Shown here one piece after another: positions 1-5,663 of a stretch of DNA of 5,663 nt. Every line of letters begins with the position of its first letter. Positions within the stretch are counted from its first letter, which is position 1. The DNA lies in the NCBI GenBank assembly GCA_023268955.1, contig JALRJW010000224.1:1-5663 (forward strand). Reading direction: 5' to 3'. The position numbers and the translations under genes are program-made. The notes under the pieces are model-generated. The model was not told the DNA's origin. It ran no database searches and saw only the letters and a program-made list of their open reading frames with translations. This DNA comes from Aliarcobacter sp. GTDB taxonomy: Bacteria > Campylobacterota > Campylobacteria > Campylobacterales > Arcobacteraceae.

Positions 1-52
1 CATCTCCCTTTTAAGGAGGTGGCCGAAGGTTCGAATCCTTCACGGGTCACCA
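1..52 (+). tRNA. tRNA-Lys (TTT), 3' part only
   Basis: This is the 3' part of a lysine tRNA cut by the window start. The 5' acceptor strand and D arm lie outside. The anticodon stem is 3-7 paired with 15-19, including one U-G pair. The 7-nt loop 8-14 carries anticodon TTT at 10-12. The T arm is 25-29/37-41 with loop TTCGAAT. The 3' acceptor strand ACGGGTC is at 42-48, the discriminator is A49, and CCA is encoded at 50-52. It heads a run of four same-strand tRNA genes with short spacers, so it is probably co-transcribed with them. Confidence 0.93.
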
Positions 53-76
53 TTTAATATATAACTTATCATTGTT

Positions 77-151
77 GGCCCCTTCATCTAGCGGTTAGGA
101 TTCATGGTTTTCATCCATGCCACAGGAGTTCGAGTCTCCTAGGGGTCACCA
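77..151 (+). tRNA. tRNA-Glu (TTC)
   Basis: This is a complete 75-nt cloverleaf. Acceptor strand 77-83 pairs with 141-147, with one G-U pair. The anticodon stem is CATGG/CCATG around loop 108-114, with anticodon TTC at 110-112. The T arm is a GGAG-type stem with loop TTCGAGT. The discriminator is A148 and CCA is encoded at 149-151. It lies 24 nt after tRNA-Lys and 7 nt before tRNA-Val. Confidence 0.96.
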
Positions 152-158
152 ACATTCA

Positions 159-234
159 GGTCGATTAGCTCAGTTGGTAGAGCGCTACCCTTACAAGGTA
201 GATGTCATAAGTTCGAGTCTTATATCGACCACCA
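159..234 (+). tRNA. tRNA-Val (TAC)
   Basis: This is a complete 76-nt cloverleaf. Acceptor GGTCGAT at 159-165 pairs with ATCGACC at 224-230. The D arm contains the usual AGCTCAGTTGGTAGAGC pattern. The anticodon stem is 185-189/197-201, with loop 190-196 and anticodon TAC at 192-194. The T arm is 207-211/219-223 with loop TTCGAGT. The discriminator is A231 and CCA is encoded at 232-234. Confidence 0.97.
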
Positions 235-247
235 TATATATAAATGT

Positions 248-324
248 GCGGCTGTAGTTTAGTTGGTTAGAACGCCTGCCTGTCACGTAGGAGGTCGCGA
301 GTTCGAGTCTCGTCAGCCGCGCCA
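248..324 (+). tRNA. tRNA-Asp (GTC)
   Basis: This is a complete 77-nt cloverleaf. Acceptor GCGGCTG at 248-254 pairs with CAGCCGC at 314-320. The anticodon stem is 275-279/287-291 with one G-U pair, and the anticodon GTC is at 282-284. The discriminator is G321, the base known as an aspartate identity element, and CCA is encoded at 322-324. It is the last tRNA of the cluster. No convincing intrinsic terminator follows, only an A/T-rich stretch, so read-through towards the kinase gene cannot be excluded. Confidence 0.97.
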
Positions 325-368
325 TGTTTTTCTAAAAAAAATCCATTAATTATTTTTTATTACTTTTA

Positions 369-397
369 TGTTAAAATATCATCCTTTATAATAAAGG
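369..397 (+). promoter_or_regulatory. Probable promoter and RBS of the kinase-regulator operon
   Basis: An extended -10 element, TG-T-TAAAAT, is at 369-377 behind T-rich sequence with no clear -35 box. This suits the Campylobacterota housekeeping promoter style and predicts a start near 384. A second -10-like TATAAT at 387-392 is only 11 nt from the start codon, so it would give a nearly leaderless message and is less likely. The Shine-Dalgarno-like AAAGG at 393-397 sits 6 nt before the ATG at 404 and supports that start. Confidence 0.55.
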
Positions 398-403
398 TCA
401 CAT

Positions 404-1987
404 ATGTTTAAATCTAAAAGTCTTTACCACTTAATTGTCTATAGTATATTATTTATTATTGTTTTAATTTCATTTTTTTCTTTTATCTTAATTGATAATG
501 CCCATGAAGAGTTCCAAGCTAAAGTGACTTCAATAAAAGAAGAGTATTTAGAAAATAAAAAAGCAACTCTTAAAAACGAAATTACAACAATAATAAATTT
601 TATAGAATATTATGAAAATAAGTTTGATGGAAAAGAAGATTTAAAAACAATTCAAAAAAATATTCTAGATGCAATAGAATCATTAAAAGCAGATAATAAT
701 CTTAATGACTATGTTTTTATCTATGATGTTGATGGTAATTTAATTCATTATCCAGTTGATCAAACAAAAGAAGGAAAAAATCTTTACAATATTCAAGATA
801 GAGAAGGTAAGCCTGTTATTCAAGAATTAATAAATGTATCTAAGAATAAAAATGGTGGATATGTTGAGTATGTTTGGTTTAAACCTGAAATCAAAGATTT
901 AGCAAAAAAAATCTCATATGCACAATCGTATCCAAAATGGAATTGGGTTATAGGTAAAGGTGTTTACTTAGATGATATTGATAAAATTGTAAAAATTAAA
1001 ACAGAAGATTACAATCAAAAAATTTCCAACTACACTCTTCAAATTACAACTTTAACAATCATGCTAGTTTTATACTCGATATTTATTTATAAAAATGCAA
1101 CTATTCTTATTGTAAATGATGTAAAGGAAATAGGAAAATACTTTAAAGAATCACAAGAAGATAATAAACCTATGAATCAAAATAGACTTATGTTTGGTGA
1201 ATTTAAAGTTATTGCAAATTATGCAAGTGATGCCATGTCTAGTATTAAATTAAAAACAAATATGCTAGAAGACTTAAATAAGAATCTTGAATTTAAAGTA
1301 AATGAAAAAACTGAAGAGCTTCAAAACTTAATTGAATCACAAAAAAAATTCATTAAAAATTCTGTTCACGAAGTAAACACACCTTTAGCAATTATAAGAA
1401 CTAACATTGATTTACTAAAAAGATATGTTCCACATAATAAATATATAAGTAATATTGAAAGTGGAGTTAAAATTATTCAATATATATATGATGATTTATC
1501 ATATTTAATAAAAAAAGATAGAGTCGTTTATGAAAAAAGTTATTTAGATTTTACAAATACATTAAAACAAAGAATTGAATTCTTTGATGAAATTGCAATA
1601 TCGAATTCATTATATTTTGTTTCTAATATTGAGGATGATATCTATATAAAATTCAATCAAACAGAAATTGAAAGAATAATTGATAACAATCTATCTAATG
1701 CAATTAAATACTCAAATAGTAAATCACCAATTTTTGTAAAATTATTCTATATCAGTGATGATGAAGTAGAATTTAACGTTTCTACTAATTCTAAAAAAAT
1801 TGAGAATACTGAAAAAATATTTGATGATTTTTACAGAGAAAACAACGCAAGAGGTGGATTTGGATTAGGTCTTAAAATTGTAAAAGAGATATGTGATAAA
1901 AACTTAGTTATAATTGACCTTCAATCTAATGATATGGAAACAAAATTTACTTATAGGTTTAAAATAAATGAAAATACTACTGCTTGA
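404..1987 (+). CDS. Cache-domain sensor histidine kinase
   Basis: This is a 527-residue inner-membrane sensor kinase, expected to autophosphorylate and pass phosphate to the regulator encoded next to it. Membrane helix 1 is about residues 9-30. An extracytoplasmic single-Cache-like (sCache_2-type) sensor spans about 35-205, with hallmark segments YVFIYDVDGNLIHYP (103-117) and WNWVIGKGVYLDDID (179-193). Membrane helix 2 is about 210-229. A HAMP-like linker (about 235-285) and a coiled coil (about 286-315) follow. The H-box has His322 in HEVNTP. The ATPase domain keeps an N-box (NNLSNA, 428-433), an F-box (IFDDFYRE, 472-479) and a G2 box (GFGLGL, 485-490). The G1 box is degenerate: the expected DxGxG position reads STNSKK (460-465), without the usual Asp or Gly. 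The start has an AAAGG ribosome site. Cache sensors of this type often bind small carboxylates (family knowledge), and the ActP-like transporter nearby fits that, but the ligand is inferred. Confidence 0.92.
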   Translation: MFKSKSLYHLIVYSILFIIVLISFFSFILIDNAHEEFQAKVTSIKEEYLENKKATLKNEITTIINFIEYYENKFDGKEDLKTIQKNILDAIESLKADNNLNDYVFIYDVDGNLIHYPVDQTKEGKNLYNIQDREGKPVIQELINVSKNKNGGYVEYVWFKPEIKDLAKKISYAQSYPKWNWVIGKGVYLDDIDKIVKIKTEDYNQKISNYTLQITTLTIMLVLYSIFIYKNATILIVNDVKEIGKYFKESQEDNKPMNQNRLMFGEFKVIANYASDAMSSIKLKTNMLEDLNKNLEFKVNEKTEELQNLIESQKKFIKNSVHEVNTPLAIIRTNIDLLKRYVPHNKYISNIESGVKIIQYIYDDLSYLIKKDRVVYEKSYLDFTNTLKQRIEFFDEIAISNSLYFVSNIEDDIYIKFNQTEIERIIDNNLSNAIKYSNSKSPIFVKLFYISDDEVEFNVSTNSKKIENTEKIFDDFYRENNARGGFGLGLKIVKEICDKNLVIIDLQSNDMETKFTYRFKINENTTA

Positions 1988-2630
1988 AGATGAATTAATG
2001 TTAAATAATGCAATATCTGAATATTTAAAAGATATTGGACATATGGTAGAAAGTTTTACTGATGGACAAGAAGTAATTGATAATGTTAATCCAACATTTG
2101 ACTTACTTATAATGGATATAAATGTACCTAATAAAGATGGTTTTGAAATTTTAGAAGATTTGAACAATAAAAAAATATATATTCCTACAATATATATTTC
2201 AGCCCAAGTTGATATAGAAGATATTACAAAAGCCTATGATTTAGGATGTAGAGAATATCTAAAAAAACCATTTCATCTTGAAGAATTAGGTATTAAAATA
2301 AATCAAATACTTAAAAAAGACCAAGCAAATACTTCTCATATAAAGTTTTCAGATAACTATTCTTACTCTAAAGAGAAGAAAAGTTTATATTTTAATGGTG
2401 AACCTCAAAATTTAACTAAAAAACAATTAGAAATAATTCATATTTTGGCTTTAAATGTAAATATGATAGTTGATTTCGAAACATTCAGAATGGATATATG
2501 GAATGGTGAAGATATTGATAATCCAACAATCAGAGCTGAGATTTCTAGACTTAAAAAGTCACTAAAAGAAGATTTCATAAAAAATATCAGAGGATTAGGT
2601 TACAAAATCGATCGATTCTATTCAAAATAA
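1968..2630 (+). CDS. OmpR-family DNA-binding response regulator
   Basis: This is a 220-residue cytoplasmic response regulator. The receiver domain (about 1-117) has the full set of key residues: acidic pocket E7/D8, phosphoacceptor D50 in LLIMDINVP, switch S78, aromatic Y97, and conserved K100 before P101. The C-terminal winged helix (about 125-217) is OmpR/PhoB-type, with the TIRAEISRLKKSL recognition region (187-199) and the wing IRGLGYKID (207-215). The length is normal for the family. The start overlaps the kinase's 3' end by 20 nt, with only a weak TAGG upstream, so translational coupling is likely. Starting at the next Met (residue 11) would delete the acidic pocket, so 1968 is the better start. 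It is the obvious partner of the upstream kinase. OmpR-type regulators bind tandem direct repeats about 10-11 bp apart, and such repeats lie upstream of the next operon. Confidence 0.95.
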   Translation: MKILLLEDELMLNNAISEYLKDIGHMVESFTDGQEVIDNVNPTFDLLIMDINVPNKDGFEILEDLNNKKIYIPTIYISAQVDIEDITKAYDLGCREYLKKPFHLEELGIKINQILKKDQANTSHIKFSDNYSYSKEKKSLYFNGEPQNLTKKQLEIIHILALNVNMIVDFETFRMDIWNGEDIDNPTIRAEISRLKKSLKEDFIKNIRGLGYKIDRFYSK

Positions 2631-2652
2631 AGTCCTTTAAATAGGGCTTTAT
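2627..2652 (+). terminator. Stem-loop over the regulator stop codon, possible weak terminator
   Basis: ATAAAGTCC (2627-2635) pairs with GGGCTTTAT (2644-2652). The 9-bp stem has one U-G pair and an 8-nt loop, and it includes the stop codon. No proper U-tract follows, because the next bases are GAAGCTTT. It could be a weak terminator or a 3'-end stabilising hairpin separating the two-component operon from the transporter operon. Confidence 0.4.
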
Positions 2653-2686
2653 GAAGCTTTACTACACAATTTCTACATAAATTTCA

Positions 2687-2731
2687 AAATTTCTTTTAAA
2701 TTTCTTTTATTTGCTATCTTTTTGCTATTTA
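2687..2731 (+). repeat. 11-bp phased direct repeats upstream of the transporter operon
   Basis: AAATTTCTTTT occurs twice back to back (2687-2697 and 2698-2708), a perfect 11-bp tandem repeat. After one base comes a second pair, TTTGCTATCTT (2710-2720) and TTTGCTATTTA (2721-2731), sharing TTTGCTAT at an 11-bp step. Further AATTTC copies occur at 2668 and 2680. The block ends just upstream of the -10 candidates. The spacing matches one DNA turn. It could be an operator for an OmpR-type regulator, or the periodic T-rich signal known in Campylobacter promoters in place of a -35 box. The binding role is inferred. Confidence 0.6.
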
Positions 2732-2732
2732 C

Positions 2733-2750
2733 TATATTTATACTTACAAT
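2733..2750 (+). promoter_or_regulatory. Probable -10 region of the transporter operon
   Basis: Three overlapping -10-like hexamers are present: TATATT (2733-2738), TATACT (2739-2744) and TACAAT (2745-2750). The last two predict transcript starts near 2751-2757, right at the edge of the inverted repeat that follows. No TTGACA-like -35 box is visible. The phased T-rich repeats occupy that region instead. Which hexamer is used cannot be decided from sequence. Confidence 0.5.
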
Positions 2751-2755
2751 GTTAC

Positions 2756-2785
2756 TTTACAGATTAGTACTTTCAAATCTGTAAA
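2756..2785 (+). promoter_or_regulatory. Perfect 10-bp inverted repeat in the leader of the transporter operon
   Basis: TTTACAGATT (2756-2765) is exactly complementary to AATCTGTAAA (2776-2785) across a 10-nt spacer. It ends 7 nt before the AAGGAG ribosome site at 2793-2798. If transcription starts near 2751-2757, this forms a hairpin at the very 5' end of the mRNA, a known way to stabilise a message. It could instead be a dyad operator for a dimeric regulator near +1. There is no U-tract, only five A's, so it is not a terminator. Confidence 0.6.
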
Positions 2786-2805
2786 AATTCAAAAGGAGAA
2801 CAATA

Positions 2806-3060
2806 ATGAGTCCAGAAAAAGCGCAAGCATACTGGAAAGAAAACATTTCTACAATCATTAAACTTTTAGTTGTATGGTTCGTAGTTTCTTTCGGGTGTGG
2901 TATTATTTTCATTAACGAATTAAACTCTATTTCAATTAGTGGAGTTAAATTAGGATTTTGGTTTGCACAACAAGGTGCAATTTATGTATTCGTAGTATTA
3001 ATTTTCGTATACGTTAGTATGATGAAAAGCATCGACGAAAAATACGGTGTTCACGAGTAG
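2806..3060 (+). CDS. DUF4212 small subunit of a sodium:solute symporter
   Basis: This is an 84-residue membrane protein of the DUF4212 family (putative solute:sodium symporter small subunit). Two hydrophobic helices are visible, about residues 16-36 and 50-72. The segment FWFAQQGAIYVFVVLIF (51-67) is typical of the family, as is the short hydrophilic N-terminus with a YWKEN motif (10-14). The start has a strong AAGGAG ribosome site with 7-nt spacing. The next gene begins 12 nt after the stop and encodes the large symporter, the standard partner of this family. The subunit is presumed to form a complex with it, though its exact role is not established. The close spacing indicates one transcript and matched expression. 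Confidence 0.93.
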   Translation: MSPEKAQAYWKENISTIIKLLVVWFVVSFGCGIIFINELNSISISGVKLGFWFAQQGAIYVFVVLIFVYVSMMKSIDEKYGVHE

Positions 3061-3072
3061 GAAGGGATAAGT

Positions 3073-4968
3073 ATGGAATTACAATCATTAATTTACCTAT
3101 TCGTAGGTATTTCATTCGCAATTTATATTGGTATTGCTCTTTGGGCAAAAGCTGGATCTACTAAAGATTTCTATGTTGCTGGTGGGGGAGTTCACCCTGT
3201 AGCTAATGGTATGGCAACTGCTGCAGACTGGATGTCAGCTGCATCATTTATTTCGCTAGCTGGTATTATTTCATTTACTGGTTCTTTTGGTGGAGCTTAC
3301 TTAATGGGATGGACTGGTGGATACGTTCTACTAGCTATGTTATTAGCACCATATTTAAGAAAATTTGGTAAATTTACTGTTCCTGATTTCGTTGGTGATA
3401 GATACTATTCTGACACTGCAAGATTAGTTGCTGTTATTTCAGTTATCTTCGTTTCGTTCACATATGTTGCTGGACAAATGAGAGGTGTTGGTATCGTATT
3501 CTCAAGATTCTTACAAGTTGATGTTAACACAGGTGTACTAATCGGTATGGCTGTTGTATTCTTCTACTCTGTACTTGGTGGTATGAAAGGTATTACATAT
3601 ACGCAAGTTGCACAATACGTTGTTATGATTTTCGCTTACTTAATTCCAGCGATTTTCTTATCATTACAAGTTACTGATACATTCTTACCTCAATTAGGTA
3701 TTTTTGCTACAACTACATTTGCATTTGATACAGGTGTTCAAGTTATTCCTGAAGGAACTTATCTATTACATGCTCTTGATCAAGCTGTAACAGATTTAGG
3801 ATTCTCAGCATATACTAACCCAGGTAACATTACAAATATGTTCTTATTAACTACAGCATTAATGTTAGGTACAGCTGGTTTACCTCACGTTATCGTTAGA
3901 TTCTTTACAGTACCTACAGTACACGATGCAAGAATTTCTGCTGGATGGGCTTTAGTATTCATTGCTTTAATGTATACAACTATCTCTTCAGTTGCTGCAT
4001 TCTCAAGAATCAACTTAGTTAAAAACTTACAAAACGTTGAATATCAAGCGTTTGTAAATGGTGAAGCTAAACACTTAGATGGTACTCCAAATAACGGTGC
4101 TTGGTTTAAAACTTGGGAAAATGGTGGATTAATTGCTTGGCATGATAGAAACGGTGATGGAAAAATCCAATACGCTTCTGGAAAAGCATTTGATGGTAAC
4201 GGTAAACCTGCATTTGACGGTGAAAACAGAGCTGCTGATGGTCATAGAATTACTACTAATGGTAAAGGTGCTGCTGATGCTGCTGAGTTAGCAAAAGGAA
4301 ATGGTGTTGCTAATGAATTATACGTTGATAGAGATATCATGGTATTAGCTAACCCTGAAATTGCAAACTTACCTAACTGGGTTATCGCATTCATCGCTGC
4401 TGGGGGATTAGCTGCTGCTTTATCTACTGCTGCTGGTTTATTACTTGTAATTGCATCTGCAATTTCACACGATTTAATGGGTCAAATTTTCTACAAAGAT
4501 AAAGAGACTGGTAAATCAACATTAAATGAAAAAACTGAGTTAAACTGGGCTAGAGTTTCAGCTGTTGCTGCTATTTGTGTTGCTGGTTACTTAGGGATTA
4601 ACCCTCCAGGTTTCGTTGCGCAAGTTGTTGCATTAGCATTCGGTATTGCTGCTGCTGCATTCTTCCCAACAATTATCTTAGGGGTATTTGATAAGAGAAT
4701 GAACAAAGAGGGTGCTATTGCTGGTATCATCGTTGGTCTTGTTGTAACTGTTGGTTATGCAATCTACTTCATCTGGGGACCAGGTTCTGTTGATAAAAAC
4801 TACTTCTTAGGAATTGCTCCAGCTTCATTTGGTACAGTTGGAACTATTATTCACTTTGTAGTGGCGTTTGTAGTATCTAGAGCTACTCCTCCACCACCAC
4901 AAGAGATTCAAGATTTAGTTGAGTCAATCAGATTACCTAACGGTGCTGGTGAAGCTCAAGATCACTAA
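3073..4968 (+). CDS. Sodium:solute symporter, ActP-like (VC_2705 type)
   Basis: This is a 631-residue inner-membrane transporter of the sodium:solute symporter family, with about 12-13 hydrophobic helices. Recognisable family segments are the N-terminal STKDFYVAGGGVHPVANGMA (29-48), AADWMSAASF (50-59), GLPHVIVRFFTV (269-280, close to the acetate permease signature) and GLAAALSTAAGLLLVIASAI (445-464), a region expected to help form the sodium site. An insert of about 110 residues (about 320-430) between helices is hydrophilic and Gly/Asp-rich. It contains an EF-hand-like loop, DRNGDGKIQYAS (358-369). The substrate is probably a short-chain carboxylate such as acetate, from similarity to ActP, but this is not proven. 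The ribosome site AAGGGA is at 3062-3067. Codons are C-ending (TTC, TAC) or GGT/GCT more often than in the kinase and regulator, suggesting strong expression. It ends at an intrinsic terminator. Confidence 0.93.
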   Translation: MELQSLIYLFVGISFAIYIGIALWAKAGSTKDFYVAGGGVHPVANGMATAADWMSAASFISLAGIISFTGSFGGAYLMGWTGGYVLLAMLLAPYLRKFGKFTVPDFVGDRYYSDTARLVAVISVIFVSFTYVAGQMRGVGIVFSRFLQVDVNTGVLIGMAVVFFYSVLGGMKGITYTQVAQYVVMIFAYLIPAIFLSLQVTDTFLPQLGIFATTTFAFDTGVQVIPEGTYLLHALDQAVTDLGFSAYTNPGNITNMFLLTTALMLGTAGLPHVIVRFFTVPTVHDARISAGWALVFIALMYTTISSVAAFSRINLVKNLQNVEYQAFVNGEAKHLDGTPNNGAWFKTWENGGLIAWHDRNGDGKIQYASGKAFDGNGKPAFDGENRAADGHRITTNGKGAADAAELAKGNGVANELYVDRDIMVLANPEIANLPNWVIAFIAAGGLAAALSTAAGLLLVIASAISHDLMGQIFYKDKETGKSTLNEKTELNWARVSAVAAICVAGYLGINPPGFVAQVVALAFGIAAAAFFPTIILGVFDKRMNKEGAIAGIIVGLVVTVGYAIYFIWGPGSVDKNYFLGIAPASFGTVGTIIHFVVAFVVSRATPPPPQEIQDLVESIRLPNGAGEAQDH

Positions 4969-4994
4969 GATCTTTAGTTAAACTAAACAAAAAC

Positions 4995-5024
4995 AAAAAA
5001 CATACCTTCGGGTATGTTTTTTTT
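4995..5024 (+). terminator. Strong intrinsic terminator with UUCG tetraloop
   Basis: CATACC (5001-5006) and GGTATG (5011-5016) form a perfect stem closed by a C-UUCG-G tetraloop, an unusually stable loop. The stem extends through A's (4995-5000) paired with T's (5017-5022), and eight T's (5017-5024) form the U-tract. It lies 26 nt after the symporter stop and closes the transport operon. The upstream A-run would also supply a U-tract on the reverse strand, so it may act in both directions. Confidence 0.93.
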
Positions 5025-5060
5025 ATTTATATAAGATTTTTATTGTGTTAATATTATTAA

Positions 5061-5086
5061 TATAGTAAAGTTCTTAAAATAAGGAG
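5061..5086 (+). promoter_or_regulatory. Probable promoter -10 and RBS of the DUF294-type gene
   Basis: A -10-like TATAGT (5061-5066) in AT-rich sequence predicts a start near 5073. The ribosome site AAGGAG (5081-5086) is 8 nt before the ATG at 5095. No -35 box is clear. Since a strong terminator separates this gene from the symporter, its own promoter is needed. Confidence 0.5.
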
Positions 5087-5094
5087 AGTAAAAT

Positions 5095-5663
5095 ATGAGT
5101 TTACAAGACCAAGAGGCTTTCCTTTCCAAAATACATCCATTTGAAGTTTTAAGTCATGAAGAGATGGATTTATGTATTAATCATATGGATTTAGCCTACT
5201 ATCCTAAAGATTCTGTTTTAATAAGCCCAGAAAATTTACCTGAGCATTTTTTTATAATTATAAAAGGTACAGTATTTGAATATCAAAATGATATTGTTGT
5301 TTTAGATTATCATGCTGAAGATTCATTTGATTCTAATTCATTAATAGATGGAAAAACAAAAAATAGATTTATCGTTCATGAAGATTTGATTTGCTATGAA
5401 TTAGAAAAAAAAGCATTTTTAAAATTAATTGAATCAAATCCTAAATTTAGAGCATTTTTCCTTGAAGATTTAGTTAATAAAATAAAGACTTTAAAAGATA
5501 AAGAATATACATCTGAATTATCATCATTTATGATTGCAAAAGTTAGTGATACATTAATTCATGAACCATTTATAGTTGAATACAATACTCCCCTACTTCA
5601 AGCAATCGAAGGTTCAATGGAAGCTAAAACTTCAACTATTATTGTTAAAAAAGATAATACATA
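5095..5663 (+). CDS. cNMP-binding-like/CBS protein, N-terminal part (DUF294-type)
   Basis: Only the first 189 codons are in the window, and the reading frame is open to the edge. Residues about 9-120 resemble a cyclic-nucleotide-binding (CRP-type) beta-barrel: FLSKIHPFEVLS start, YYPKDSVLI, EHFFIIIKGTVFEY, then a closing helix. A CBS domain begins near residue 145 (MIAKVSDTLIHEPFIVEYNT, then QAIEGSMEAKTSTIIV). This order is the front half of the DUF294 proteins, which continue with a second CBS and a GlnD-like nucleotidyltransferase domain (family knowledge; not visible here). The phosphate-binding cassette is altered: the usual GE before the small-residue turn reads DS (79-80), though an Arg (91) is kept, so cAMP binding is doubtful. 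Such genes often lie beside DUF4212/symporter pairs, which supports a regulatory link to transport. The start is backed by AAGGAG. Confidence 0.8.
   Translation, partial: MSLQDQEAFLSKIHPFEVLSHEEMDLCINHMDLAYYPKDSVLISPENLPEHFFIIIKGTVFEYQNDIVVLDYHAEDSFDSNSLIDGKTKNRFIVHEDLICYELEKKAFLKLIESNPKFRAFFLEDLVNKIKTLKDKEYTSELSSFMIAKVSDTLIHEPFIVEYNTPLLQAIEGSMEAKTSTIIVKKDNT

Noticed and set aside
325..345. Possible terminator after tRNA-Asp (TTTTT-CTA-AAAAA)
   Set aside because: The stem would be only A-T pairs with a 3-nt loop and no following U-tract, too weak to call.
1341..1348. Run of eight A's inside the kinase gene just before the H-box, possible phase-variation tract
   Set aside because: A-runs of this length are common in such an AT-rich genome, the frame is intact, and the run encodes ordinary Lys codons. 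An A-run of the same length occurs in non-coding DNA at 334-341.
1904..2167. Reverse-strand open frame of 87 codons across the kinase-regulator junction
   Set aside because: It lies antisense to two well-supported genes, is low-complexity (Ser/Ile/Lys-rich), has no recognisable domain, and is best explained as a shadow of the coding strand.
2710..2728. Possible sigma-54 promoter from the two TTGC motifs
   Set aside because: The -24 GG element is missing and the spacing does not fit the GG-N10-GC rule.
5048..5060. Short palindrome TTAATA-T-TATTAA upstream of the last gene's -10, possible regulator site
   Set aside because: It is made only of A and T in very AT-rich DNA, so chance is a good explanation. 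It lacks the G/C positions of FNR- or CRP-type sites.

Overview
The window looks like chromosome from a low-GC member of the Campylobacterota, most likely the Arcobacter group. This is an inference from the strong A/T bias, the AT-rich extended -10 promoters without clear -35 boxes, and the character of the proteins. All supported genes lie on the + strand.

Region 1 (1-324) is a tRNA cluster: the 3' part of tRNA-Lys(TTT), then complete tRNA-Glu(TTC), tRNA-Val(TAC) and tRNA-Asp(GTC), all with encoded CCA ends.

Region 2 (about 369-2652) is a two-component operon. It encodes a membrane sensor histidine kinase with an extracytoplasmic Cache-type sensor, and an OmpR-family response regulator that overlaps it by 20 nt. 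A stem-loop sits over the regulator's stop codon.

Region 3 (2653-5024) is a transport operon behind an unusually structured leader. The leader has 11-bp phased direct repeats, then AT-rich -10 candidates, then a perfect 10-bp inverted repeat just before the ribosome binding site. The operon encodes a DUF4212 small subunit and a large sodium:solute symporter of the ActP-like VC_2705 type. It ends in a strong UUCG-loop intrinsic terminator.

Region 4 (5025-5663) has its own AT-rich promoter and the N-terminal 189 codons of a protein cut by the window edge. It has a cyclic-nucleotide-binding-like fold followed by the start of a CBS domain, the N-terminal architecture of the DUF294 (GlnD-like nucleotidyltransferase) proteins often found beside these symporters.

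Working model (inference): the Cache kinase senses a small extracellular molecule, possibly a short-chain carboxylate. The OmpR-type regulator may bind the phased repeats upstream of the transporter operon and switch on sodium-coupled uptake. The downstream DUF294-type protein may modulate transport or its signalling. The most useful leads are the phased-repeat plus hairpin leader, the degenerate G1 box of the kinase, and an EF-hand-like loop in an extracytoplasmic insert of the symporter.
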